NCBI GenBank assembly: GCA_020720945.1
Contig: DYNR01000053.1
Location: forward strand, 1-11,754
DNA length: 11,754 nucleotides
Direction: 5' to 3'
Source: Chthoniobacter flavus
GTDB taxonomy: Bacteria > Verrucomicrobiota > Verrucomicrobiia > Chthoniobacterales > DYNR01
Position numbers and translations under genes: made by a program. Numbering within the stretch: the stretch's first letter is position 1; each line of letters starts with the position of its first letter. Below the pieces are notes generated by a model, which was not told the origin of the DNA, made no database searches, and saw only the letters and a list, made by a program, of their open reading frames with translations. Below, in pieces: positions 1 to 7,179 of the stretch.

Positions 1-145
1 TGACCGGCTCATCGACACTTTCCGGCGAGCGGACGAGGAAAATCCTCCTCCTGCCAGCCAAAGCTGAACCCCGCATCGGTGCTGAAAGACGAACATTAGG
101 GGAGGTGTGCCTTGAAATCCTCATTTTTGAACAATCGGCGACCAT
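1..145 (-). CDS. Open reading frame running off the left edge, unknown, possibly part of a repeat
   Basis: On the minus strand an ATG at 145-143 opens a frame of 48 codons with no stop before the window ends. The frame is also open upstream of the ATG, as far as an in-frame TAG near 190. The product starts MVADCSKMRISR and is rich in Arg, Ser and Pro, with a basic stretch near residues 37-39. I do not recognise it as a known family. There is no convincing ribosome binding site. Base composition differs from the neighbouring genes: G and C are balanced, without the strong skew seen in larC and nuo. The frame overlaps a pair of short direct repeats, so it may be a spurious frame across a dispersed repeat rather than a gene. 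Confidence 0.22.
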   Translation of the reverse strand, partial: MVADCSKMRISRHTSPNVRLSAPMRGSALAGRRRIFLVRSPESVDEPV

Positions 146-169
146 TTTGGTGCTAAAATCCTGATTTTT
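113..169. repeat. Imperfect 16-bp direct repeat pair
   Basis: Two 16-bp units, TGAAATCCTCATTTTT at 113-128 and TAAAATCCTGATTTTT at 154-169, match at 14 of 16 positions and start 41 bp apart. The spacing is not a multiple of three, so a coding constraint does not explain them. They lie just beyond the stop of the 169-609 gene and may mark the edge of a dispersed repetitive element that continues leftwards out of the window. Confidence 0.4.
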
Positions 170-609
170 TATGTTTTTTGGGACATGGGGCTAAAATTTT
201 CTGTATTCGCCCCCCCCGCCGCAGACTCAGCCCCACAACCAGCCCGAGGTTTTGCAAAAGGCTCTAAGGGCTTGGAGGTCTTCCACTCCCCAGAAGAAAA
301 AAAGACGGTGCTGTTATCTCGGAAAATATACTCCAGATCTTTATCCCGAGGAGCAATGAAAAGATGGGGAATATTCAAATGCTTTGCCACCTGACAGAGA
401 TTGTTTTCTGGTGTTTCTTGCGAATTGTTGAGGATACCGAAAACATCGTTTCCTTCTGGCAAGTCGGAAAAAAATGCTGCAAGGCTACCATTTTCGATTC
501 GCATCAAAAAATCTGCATGATTTTCTTTTTTTGCGAGAGCCTCTATAAAATCATCTTGCGAACGGATTTGCGTATTGGATCCAATATGTAGAATAGTTGA
601 AGTATCCAT
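169..609 (-). CDS. Hypothetical protein, 146 aa
   Basis: This is a complete minus-strand frame from an ATG at 609-607 to a TAA at 171-169. It has a protein-like composition: charged N-terminal two thirds, with hydrophobic strands alternating with Asn/Asp/Glu-rich turns (e.g. SLAAFFSDLPEGND, STVFFSSGEW), no signal peptide and no membrane segment. That suggests a small cytosolic alpha/beta protein. I cannot assign a family. A small immunity-type protein would fit the size, but nothing proves it. The last 26 residues or so (from PRAGCGAESAAGG on) are low-complexity Gly/Ala-rich and look appended. The frame is AT-richer and less G-skewed than larC and the nuo genes. The bases before the ATG are pyrimidine-rich with no Shine-Dalgarno motif, and no other in-frame start exists before the upstream TAA, so its translation is uncertain. 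It overlaps the previous frame by 67 nt. Confidence 0.5.
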   Translation of the reverse strand: MDTSTILHIGSNTQIRSQDDFIEALAKKENHADFLMRIENGSLAAFFSDLPEGNDVFGILNNSQETPENNLCQVAKHLNIPHLFIAPRDKDLEYIFRDNSTVFFSSGEWKTSKPLEPFAKPRAGCGAESAAGGANTENFSPMSQKT

Positions 610-923
610 AGAAAGGAAATGAGGATTGCGTTGACAGTAGAAATCAAGGTGCTTCGGATGGCTATTTTTTCGTTAAAACTTTCGTTAAGCACTGTGCGAA
701 TCTCAATCTTTTTTTGCCTTTCCGTCAATCCTTTTTTTCTCCCATCCTTCACTTTTCCTGCACCCCCGATGGCATGGAAGGTATGGACGAATCCCGTAAA
801 ATTCTCCCCCACCCAGAATGCCTTCGGGAGCACCCGCCTCCCACATCCTCCCAACGCCCGAATCAACTCCGGAATCGCCACTTGCCCCACGATTTTCCGA
901 AACGCTTCTTCCGCCCATTTCAA
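543..923 (-). CDS. Hypothetical protein, 126 aa, TTG start, possibly a decayed gene
   Basis: This minus-strand frame begins at a TTG (923-921) preceded by GGGAG at 933-929, 5 nt upstream, a good ribosome binding site; an in-frame TAG lies a few codons before it. It ends with TAG at 545-543. The first 65 residues (start WAEEAFRKIVGQ after the first Lys; then a Gly-rich FWVGENFTGFVHTF segment) use codons like the neighbouring genes (GCG, TTG, CGG, GGG). The second half changes character to AT-rich codons, with a hydrophobic stretch near residues 95-115. The last 67 nt overlap the next gene in a different frame. That pattern fits either a real small protein with a C-terminal membrane segment or an old gene whose 3' part was lost or frameshifted at the composition boundary near 620-720. 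I do not recognise a family. Confidence 0.35.
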   Translation of the reverse strand: MKWAEEAFRKIVGQVAIPELIRALGGCGRRVLPKAFWVGENFTGFVHTFHAIGGAGKVKDGRKKGLTERQKKIEIRTVLNESFNEKIAIRSTLISTVNAILISFLWILQLFYILDPIRKSVRKMIL

Positions 924-982
924 CGCAGCTCCCGCAAAATTGTAACACTATTTTTTAAATCAGATCGGATATACCTCTTCCC

Positions 983-2227
983 CTACCCTCCCGATCCCCC
1001 ACTTTGTGCCAACGCCGCAATATAGACCTCCCGAAACGGAACTCCCGCAAGCCTAGCAACTCGGGAACAAGCCTCAAACTCAGGAACCCTCTTCACTTCC
1101 TTCCCCCTAAGTTTTCCCACCTTCACCGAAACATCCCCATACACCGTCCCTACAACAACGCTCTCCCTTTCGAGAACCATCCGCTCACACGGATGCCAAC
1201 GAACTCCAAATGCGCTGCTCTCTCGCAATAATACTTCCGCCATTTTTCGCGCATCCCCTTCGCGCACAACAGCGATCAACAAAAAACCTTGCCGCCCTTT
1301 TTTCATCGTCACCGGAGCGACCGATACATCAAGTGCCCTTTCTTCAAAAAGCTTCCGGCAAACTTCCGCCACTTCTTCCGGCGTGCAATCATCCAAATTT
1401 GTGCGGATTTCAACCACCTTGTTAGGCGCATCCTCGTCCTCTTCTGATTCTCCGTAAACCACCCTCAAAACATTCGGCCTCCCAACCGGATTTCTCGACC
1501 CAGCACCCATCCCGATCTTTTCCACCCGCATCGGCGGCATCTCCCCAAAAGAACTCGCCCACTCGGCAACCAACGCCGCTCCCGTAGGCGTAATCCGCTC
1601 TCCCTCCTCCGCAACCTGACGCAACGAAACACCGCGCAAAATTTCTAATGTCGCCGGCGCCGGCAACGGAAAAACCCCGTGCTGGCATCGAACCGTTCCG
1701 CTGCCCTCCACCATCCGCGAGCCAACAATCTCATCAACCCCCAACGCCTCCAATCCCAAACACGCCCCAACAATGTCCACGATGGAATCCACTGCCCCAA
1801 CTTCATGAAAATGAACTTCCTCCGCCCTAACTCCATGAATCTTCCCCTCGGCTTCAGCAATCCTCCGAAAAACTGAAACCACCCTCTCCTTGACTCTCTC
1901 GGGCAACCCCGTTTTCGCAATCAACCCAACAATCGCTAGAAAATCTCTACCGTGCCCATGCCCCCCATGTCCTTTTTCCTCTTCACAAAAATGCCCGTGT
2001 CCCCCCTGATGCCCGTGCCCCCCTTCCAAATGGACATCAAATTTTGTCGCCATCACACTCCCCCGATCTTGTCGCGAAACCTCCACAGAAAACTCGTCTC
2101 CAATCCCCAACAAATCCAAACCGCCTCGCAACTCTGCTTCCGACCACCCCAAATCAAGCAAACTCCCCACCAACATATCCCCGCTAATCCCAGCAAAACA
2201 ATCCAAATACAAAATCTTTTTTTTCAT
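983..2227 (-). CDS. larC: LarC, nickel insertion enzyme for the nickel-pincer nucleotide cofactor
   Basis: LarC family (DUF111), 414 aa, full length. Characterised LarC inserts Ni(II) into pyridinium-3,5-bisthiocarboxylic acid mononucleotide in a CTP-dependent reaction, giving the cofactor of lactate racemase LarA and related racemases/epimerases. Visible family marks are the N-terminal YLDCFAGISGDM (residues 7-18), VHFHEVGAVDSIVDIVG (138-154), ITPTGAAL (212-219) and the C-terminal-domain start around TNLDDCTPEE (277-286) with MKKGRQG (308-314). Residues 66-92 form a His/Gly-rich loop (about nine His) suited to nickel binding. In Lactiplantibacillus plantarum the two halves are joined by programmed frameshifting; here they are one uninterrupted frame. 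The ATG at 2227 is followed directly by a Lys-rich start (MKKKILYLDC), and no clear Shine-Dalgarno sequence precedes it. It lies 45 nt after the small ORF behind nuoN. No larA, larB or larE is in the window, so its client enzyme is unknown. Confidence 0.95.
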   Translation of the reverse strand: MKKKILYLDCFAGISGDMLVGSLLDLGWSEAELRGGLDLLGIGDEFSVEVSRQDRGSVMATKFDVHLEGGHGHQGGHGHFCEEEKGHGGHGHGRDFLAIVGLIAKTGLPERVKERVVSVFRRIAEAEGKIHGVRAEEVHFHEVGAVDSIVDIVGACLGLEALGVDEIVGSRMVEGSGTVRCQHGVFPLPAPATLEILRGVSLRQVAEEGERITPTGAALVAEWASSFGEMPPMRVEKIGMGAGSRNPVGRPNVLRVVYGESEEDEDAPNKVVEIRTNLDDCTPEEVAEVCRKLFEERALDVSVAPVTMKKGRQGFLLIAVVREGDARKMAEVLLRESSAFGVRWHPCERMVLERESVVVGTVYGDVSVKVGKLRGKEVKRVPEFEACSRVARLAGVPFREVYIAALAQSGGSGG

Positions 2228-2250
2228 TCTAAAAAGAGCAACAAAATCTA

Positions 2251-2283
2251 AAATTGCACACCAATTGGGATTTCAAGCAATTT
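2251..2283 (-). terminator. Weak hairpin between the nuoN-distal small ORF and larC
   Basis: The arms AAATTGC (2251-2257) and GCAATTT (2277-2283) form a 7-bp inverted repeat around a 19-nt loop that itself contains the palindrome CCAATTGG. On the transcript strand it is followed by a broken T-rich run. The stem is short and AT-rich and overlaps the last codons of the 46-aa ORF, so it is at best an attenuator or weak terminator separating the nuo operon from larC. Confidence 0.22.
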
Positions 2284-2413
2284 GTAGAATCCCCCAATCC
2301 TCCGCCTTGCTCCATCGAAAAAATCCAATAATAACCATCAAAAAAAACACGATCCCATGAACCTGATCCGAGTGCTTCTTTTCGGGTTCATAAACTCTCG
2401 CTACCTCCACCAT
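2273..2413 (-). CDS. Small single-span membrane protein, 46 aa, directly after nuoN
   Basis: An ATG at 2413-2411 starts 6 nt after the nuoN stop codon, and the frame runs 46 codons to a TGA at 2275-2273. The spacer is a run of six G, and with the nuoN stop it gives TGAGGGGGG, a purine-rich sequence resembling a ribosome binding site but very close to the ATG; the second codon, GTG, would be better spaced. The product has a charged N-terminus (VEVARVYEPEKKHSDQ, residues 2-17), one hydrophobic segment (GIVFFLMVIIGFF, 20-32), then RWSKAEDWGILQIA. The many charges before RW-flanked hydrophobic residues look like a genuine membrane-anchored miniprotein rather than a random frame. I do not recognise a family. 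Its position suggests co-translation with nuoN, so an accessory role in complex I assembly or stability is a reasonable guess, but nothing beyond position supports it. Confidence 0.5.
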   Translation of the reverse strand: MVEVARVYEPEKKHSDQVHGIVFFLMVIIGFFRWSKAEDWGILQIA

Positions 2414-2419
2414 CCCCCC

Positions 2420-3877
2420 TCAAGGCATTAACGCAAAAACAGGAGACGGAAAAACACCCAATGCCAGCGTCAATACAACCAAAACAACCAGCAGCGCTCC
2501 CAATGGCAACGAAATCGAACAACGGGTATTCTCGCTTTCTCCGATCGAAAGCGGCAACCAATACATCGCCCGAAGAACTTTCAAATAATAGTAAAACCCG
2601 CAAGCAACCGAAAATGCCCCAATCCCGACCAACCAATACAAACCAGCATCCAATGCGGAAACAAAAACAAAAAACTTGCCGAAAAATCCCGCCGTAAAAG
2701 GCAACCCCGCCAACGACAATACCCCTATCGCCATCGCCAGCGCCAACCACGGGTTCCTTTTGCTCAACCCGTTGAAATCACTGATGTTGTCCCCACCCAA
2801 AGATTTGCTGACAACAATCGTCACCGCAAACGCCAACATTGTCATAATGAGATACACGACCAAATAAAACGCGATCGCATACCCCGCCCCACCCGATGCC
2901 ACACTCGCCAACGCCATCAGCAAATACCCTGCGTGCGCCACGCTCGAATACGCCAAAAGCCGCTTGAAATTGGTCTGCGGAATCGCCGCCAAATTTCCCA
3001 AAAGCATCGTCATCCCTGCCAAAAACGCAACCGTTGACAACAACCGATCCCCATAATACGGCGCAACAAAAAACGCATCCATCACCCGCATCAAAACCAC
3101 AAACCCAACCGCCTTGGATGCGACCGACAAATAGGCCGTCACGGGAGTCGGTGCCCCTTGATACACATCGGGAACCCAAAACTGAAATGGCACTGCCGCA
3201 ACTTTGAAACCTAAAGAAATTAACACCAACCCCAAACCAAAAAGCACGCCAACGGATTTTTCAGGAGGCAACACCGCCACCGCCTGCGAAATCCCCACCA
3301 AATTCGTCGTCCCCAAGATCCCAAAAATCCACGCAATCCCATACACCAAAACCCCCGTCGATAAAGCCCCCAATATCAAATACTTCACCCCGGCCTCAAG
3401 CGACAACGCATTCTTCCTCATATAAGCAACCATCACATAAAAAGAAACGGTCACTAATTCCAACGAAACAAAAATCATGATGAAATCCGTAGCGGAAACC
3501 AACCACATCATCCCCGCACAAGCAAAAAGCGGCAAACAGTAAAACTCGCCCAACCCTGCCCCTCCCGCCGATGATGGCAAATACTTCTGCAAAACTGGCG
3601 CAAACTCGACCGCCATCAACAACACACAAAAAGTCGCCAATAACACAAACCTCTTGAAAAAAACCGCCAAATCATCCGCAGAATAATACACAGAATACGC
3701 CGCCTCGGAATTCATCGCCGCCGCATCAATCCAAAATGTCAAAACAAACACCCCAAAAACCCCTACCATCGCACCATACCCAAAAACGGATTTCCGCACT
3801 CCCCCCGCAAACGCCTCTGCCAACAAAAGCAAAAAACCTACGCAAACCAAAATGGTCTCAAGTAAAATCGGATTCAT
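2420..3877 (-). CDS. nuoN: NADH-quinone oxidoreductase subunit N
   Basis: NuoN is the antiporter-like membrane subunit nearest the quinone end of the complex I membrane arm and carries one proton-translocation path. The product is 485 aa, the usual length, and about 14 membrane segments are expected. Key residues are all present: Glu140 in VSLELVTVSFY (E. coli E133), Lys165 in EAGVKYLILGA (K158), Lys225 in LGFKVAAVPFQFW (K217), Lys255 in SVASKAVGF (K247) and Lys401 in FFGKFFVF (K395). I chose the start at 3877 because it begins MNPILLETIL, the usual NuoN N-terminus, and because its ATG overlaps the nuoM stop as ATGA; a longer frame back to 4006 would run into nuoM coding sequence. No separate Shine-Dalgarno motif is seen, which fits translational coupling to nuoM. 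Confidence 0.97.
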   Translation of the reverse strand: MNPILLETILVCVGFLLLLAEAFAGGVRKSVFGYGAMVGVFGVFVLTFWIDAAAMNSEAAYSVYYSADDLAVFFKRFVLLATFCVLLMAVEFAPVLQKYLPSSAGGAGLGEFYCLPLFACAGMMWLVSATDFIMIFVSLELVTVSFYVMVAYMRKNALSLEAGVKYLILGALSTGVLVYGIAWIFGILGTTNLVGISQAVAVLPPEKSVGVLFGLGLVLISLGFKVAAVPFQFWVPDVYQGAPTPVTAYLSVASKAVGFVVLMRVMDAFFVAPYYGDRLLSTVAFLAGMTMLLGNLAAIPQTNFKRLLAYSSVAHAGYLLMALASVASGGAGYAIAFYLVVYLIMTMLAFAVTIVVSKSLGGDNISDFNGLSKRNPWLALAMAIGVLSLAGLPFTAGFFGKFFVFVSALDAGLYWLVGIGAFSVACGFYYYLKVLRAMYWLPLSIGESENTRCSISLPLGALLVVLVVLTLALGVFPSPVFALMP

Positions 3878-5346
3878 GGAACAAGAAGAGATGGTGTCAA
3901 AAGGGAAATCAAAAGTTGCGGGTAAAAGCCCACAATCATGGAAAATACAATCAAAAGAACGACAGGCATCAACGCCCCTGGCGCACAATCTTTCAACCCT
4001 GCCCACCGCTCAGGCATTTCGCCAAAAAACACCCAGCGATAAGCCCGCAACCCGTAAACCGCAGAAATCACCACACCCCAAACTGCCGCAACCGTCACAA
4101 CCTGAAACGCATTGAGAAACTCTTCTCCTCCCCCCGCAAACGCCCCAAAAAATACCATCACCTCCCCCGCAAAATTTGCAAACCCCGGCAACCCTATCGA
4201 CGCCATCGTTGCAAACCCGAAAAGCAACCCCGCCATCGGCATCACTCTCCCCAATCCTCCCAACTCGGAAAATTCGAGCGTCCCTGTCTTCGCCCGCAAC
4301 TGCCCAGCCAACGCAAACAACGCCGCCACCGACAAACCATGCCCAAAAATCAACATCCCCGCCCCCGTCAAACTAAGCGTGTTGTAAATCCCTCCAGCAA
4401 ACCCCAAAAACAAATACCCCATGTGCATGACACTCGAATATCCGATCATCCAATCCAAACGCTTCTGCGCCATCGTCACATATCCAACATACAAAATATT
4501 ACACGCTATCAAAACGAGCAACAAATTCGCCCATTCAATCATCGCTCCTGGAAAAATCGGAACGACTAACCGCAATAACCCATATAACCCAAATTTCTTC
4601 AACACCCCCGCATGCAACATGGATGCTGGCGAAGGCGCACTCGCATAAGCCGCCGGTGCCCAAGTGTGAAAAGGAAACAACGAAACCAATGTTCCGAAAC
4701 CAAACAATAATGCAAAATAAACCCACGCAGGAGGATTGATTTCCCCAAGCCTCCCAACAGCAATCCACTGCCGCATATCAAAAGTCGGCGTATCCCCCGG
4801 CATCGCCAAAAATAACCCGATCAACCCCAACAACAAAACAAAACTCCCAAAAGCCAAATAAATCGTCGCTTTCCACGCCACCGCCTGCCGATCCCCACTC
4901 CCCCAAATCCCAATCAACAAAAAGGTGGGTATCAATGCCAATTCATGAAAAGCATAAAAGAAAAATACATCCAACGATGTAAATGCCCCCATCACCCCCG
5001 CTGAAATCAAAAGAATGTTCCCGAAATACAACCCCGGCGATTTACCCGGATCCGGGCTTGCCCAAACCGCACAAAGCGATACAACCCCTGACAACAAAAG
5101 CATCACTAACGAAAAACCGTCCACCCCTAACAAAAAATGAATCCCCAACCCCGGCAAAACTGGCCATTGCATCAAAAAGGAAAACTCCCCGTCTCCCGCC
5201 GGACGATACCCAACCACCAACCCAACACATAATAAAAAATTCAACGAAGTCCCGAGCATCGCCGTGAACCTCGCTCTGGACGGCACTAAAAAACAGGTCA
5301 CCGCACTCAAAAGCGGTATGATGATAAGTGATAACAGTGGACTCAT
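3874..5346 (-). CDS. nuoM: NADH-quinone oxidoreductase subunit M, with a Leu at the central-channel Lys position
   Basis: NuoM is the middle antiporter-like proton-pumping subunit, here 490 aa (E. coli 509). Conserved residues seen are Glu135 in FHELALIPTFLLIG (E. coli E144), Lys251 in AGVLKKFGLYGLLR (K265), His308 in SVMHMGYLFLG, His336 in GHGLSVAALF and Glu395 in NFAGEVMVFFG (E407). The odd point is the TM7 motif: families normally read AFAxKxPxxPxHxWLPDAH, whereas here it is GFGTLVSLFPFHTWAPAAY (216-234). The Lys equivalent to E. coli K234 is Leu220 (codon TTG at 4689-4687), and the Asp and His of LPDAH are Ala and Tyr. The start at 5346 (MSPLLSLIIIPLL) overlaps the nuoL stop as ATGA; a frame back to 5454 would sit inside nuoL. 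Its own TGA overlaps the nuoN ATG. Identity is secure; whether this channel pumps in the usual way is open. Confidence 0.96.
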   Translation of the reverse strand: MSPLLSLIIIPLLSAVTCFLVPSRARFTAMLGTSLNFLLCVGLVVGYRPAGDGEFSFLMQWPVLPGLGIHFLLGVDGFSLVMLLLSGVVSLCAVWASPDPGKSPGLYFGNILLISAGVMGAFTSLDVFFFYAFHELALIPTFLLIGIWGSGDRQAVAWKATIYLAFGSFVLLLGLIGLFLAMPGDTPTFDMRQWIAVGRLGEINPPAWVYFALLFGFGTLVSLFPFHTWAPAAYASAPSPASMLHAGVLKKFGLYGLLRLVVPIFPGAMIEWANLLLVLIACNILYVGYVTMAQKRLDWMIGYSSVMHMGYLFLGFAGGIYNTLSLTGAGMLIFGHGLSVAALFALAGQLRAKTGTLEFSELGGLGRVMPMAGLLFGFATMASIGLPGFANFAGEVMVFFGAFAGGGEEFLNAFQVVTVAAVWGVVISAVYGLRAYRWVFFGEMPERWAGLKDCAPGALMPVVLLIVFSMIVGFYPQLLISLLTPSLLVP

Positions 5347-7175
5347 TTCGCTAACAAAAGATAAAACAGTAGAATCGCTCCAGCTCCAAAATAAAATGCG
5401 TATGCCTGCAAATTCCCTACCTGCAACAACCGCAACAAAAACCCAAACCCCCACGCAACCACCGCTGAAAATTTGACCAACCCATCAATTACCCACCGAT
5501 CCACAAACGAACAAATCGCGGCAAACCCACCTTGCAACACTCGCACCCCCCACCCATAAACATCGTCAATATAAAACCGGTTGGCAAAAAACGGAATCAA
5601 AACGGGGTCTTTCTTCGGCCCTTGGAAGTAAAGCATCCCTGCCAAAACCATCCCCACCAACAAAAACGCATAGATAATGAGGGAAACAAAAAAAGGAACT
5701 CCTTCGGGATGCGCAGGGTGAATGTAGTAATGCGCCAAAATCGGCCACCCAGAAATCAAGGATAACCCCGCCAACACCGCCATCGGCAAAATCATCACCA
5801 ACGGAGACTCATGCGCCTTCTTTGCCGCATCGCTCCGCGGTGGTCCAAAAAACACGACGAAATACAAACGAAATGTGTATAGCGTCGTCAACAAAACGGC
5901 TCCTGCGGAAATCCAAAACAGCCCTTTGTTGCTCACCCACGCCCACTCGATAATCAAATCCTTGCTGAAATACCCACTAAAAGGCGGCACTCCCGAAAGC
6001 GCCAACGCCCCCATCCCCATCAACAAAAAGGTAAAGGGCATCTTGTTCTTCAACCCTCCCATCTTCCAAATGTCTTGCTCGTGGTGCATCCCAACAATCA
6101 CCGACCCTGCCGCCAAAAAGAGCAAACACTTGAAAAACGCGTGGTTGACCAAATGAAACATGGAAACTTCCCCGTTCCCCGCCACCCCAATCGCCATGAC
6201 CATATACCCGAGCTGCGAAATCGTTGAATACGCCAAAATCCTCTTGATGTCATTCTGCTGGATCCCCATGAACCCCGCAAGCAAACAAGTAATCCCCCCA
6301 ACCCATGCAATAACAGTCAACGCAACAGGGGAATTTTCCAAAACAGGAAAAATCCGCGCCAACATATACACCCCCGCCGCCACCATCGTCGCAGCATGCA
6401 AAAGCGACGAAACGGGAGTCGGACCTTCCATCGAATTAGGCAACCACACATGCAAAGGCATCTGCGCAGATTTCCCGATCGTCCCACAAAAAACTAAAAC
6501 CAACGCAATCGCCAAAATCCAAGAGTTCCCCCCAGCCAACGGCAATGTCGCCCCCAATAACTCGGAAAACTGAAAAGTTCCCGCATAAAACCATAACATC
6601 AAAATCCCTAGCAAAAACCCGAAATCCCCAACCCGATTCACCGTAAAAGCTTGCTTGGCCGCCTCTGCCGCCGAATTCTTCCCAAAATAATGCCCGATCA
6701 ATATATAAGAACTCACCCCAACCAACTCCCAAAAAATGAACATCATCACGAAGTTCTCCGCCAACACAATCCCCAACATCGAAAAAAGAAACAGGCAAAG
6801 CCCCGCAAAATAACGGGAATACCCCTCCTCTTTTGCCATATACCCCACAGAATATACAAACACCAAAGACGCAACCGTGGTCACTACCAATAACATCAAC
6901 CGACTCAAATAATCAGTCAACAACCCTATTTCAATCGTAAAATTACACCCATAAGGCCGAAGATCGATCCAACCGATCCCAACTCCACCACCTGCACCTT
7001 CTGCTGGCAAAGGCGTGAACCACAGCATCCAACTCAGCACGCAGGTCAAAACCGCCGCAAAAATCGCCACCCCCGCACTCAATCGTTTGCTCAATCCCCC
7101 AAAAAACAAAACCAACGCCGCCGCTCCCAACGGCGCAAACAATATAACCCAAGGTATTATCTCGAAACGGTTCAT
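5343..7175 (-). CDS. nuoL: NADH-quinone oxidoreductase subunit L
   Basis: NuoL is the distal antiporter-like subunit of complex I, with the long lateral helix that runs along the membrane arm. The product is 610 aa, close to the E. coli length of 613. Functional residues are intact: Glu150 in FWELVGVSSY (E. coli E144), Asp184 in NRVGDFGF (D178), Lys235 in GTIGKSAQMPLHVWLP (K229), His260 in SSLLHAATMVAAGVYM (H254), Lys349 in HAFFKCLLF (K342) and Lys405 in GYFSKDLI (K399). The C-terminal part from about residue 500 holds the lateral helix and final anchor (FYIDDVYGWGV at 534-544). ATG at 7175 is 4 nt after the nuoK stop and has no clear ribosome binding site, so it is probably read by reinitiation after nuoK. 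The TGA at 5345-5343 overlaps the nuoM ATG. Confidence 0.98.
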   Translation of the reverse strand: MNRFEIIPWVILFAPLGAAALVLFFGGLSKRLSAGVAIFAAVLTCVLSWMLWFTPLPAEGAGGGVGIGWIDLRPYGCNFTIEIGLLTDYLSRLMLLVVTTVASLVFVYSVGYMAKEEGYSRYFAGLCLFLFSMLGIVLAENFVMMFIFWELVGVSSYILIGHYFGKNSAAEAAKQAFTVNRVGDFGFLLGILMLWFYAGTFQFSELLGATLPLAGGNSWILAIALVLVFCGTIGKSAQMPLHVWLPNSMEGPTPVSSLLHAATMVAAGVYMLARIFPVLENSPVALTVIAWVGGITCLLAGFMGIQQNDIKRILAYSTISQLGYMVMAIGVAGNGEVSMFHLVNHAFFKCLLFLAAGSVIVGMHHEQDIWKMGGLKNKMPFTFLLMGMGALALSGVPPFSGYFSKDLIIEWAWVSNKGLFWISAGAVLLTTLYTFRLYFVVFFGPPRSDAAKKAHESPLVMILPMAVLAGLSLISGWPILAHYYIHPAHPEGVPFFVSLIIYAFLLVGMVLAGMLYFQGPKKDPVLIPFFANRFYIDDVYGWGVRVLQGGFAAICSFVDRWVIDGLVKFSAVVAWGFGFLLRLLQVGNLQAYAFYFGAGAILLFYLLLAK

Positions 7176-7179
7176 GAAA

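Noticed and set aside
35..47. GAGGA-AAA-TCCTC hairpin at the left edge
   Set aside because: A 5-bp stem with no T run is too weak to call a terminator.
1440..1480. Possible programmed frameshift between the two halves of larC
   Set aside because: The frame is continuous from ATG 2227 to TAG 983 across the Glu/Asp-rich linker, so no frameshift is needed.
3878..4006. Longer nuoN start at 4006
   Set aside because: The extra 43 residues lie inside nuoM; the ATG at 3877 overlaps the nuoM stop and begins the usual NuoN N-terminus.
3736..4569. Long + strand frame opposite nuoN/nuoM (277 codons)
   Set aside because: It lies antisense to well identified nuo genes, has a Pro/His/Gln/Lys-rich low-information product and arises from the strand bias.
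5347..5454. Longer nuoM start at 5454
   Set aside because: The extra 36 residues lie inside nuoL and do not resemble a NuoM N-terminus; the ATGA overlap at 5346 gives the natural start.
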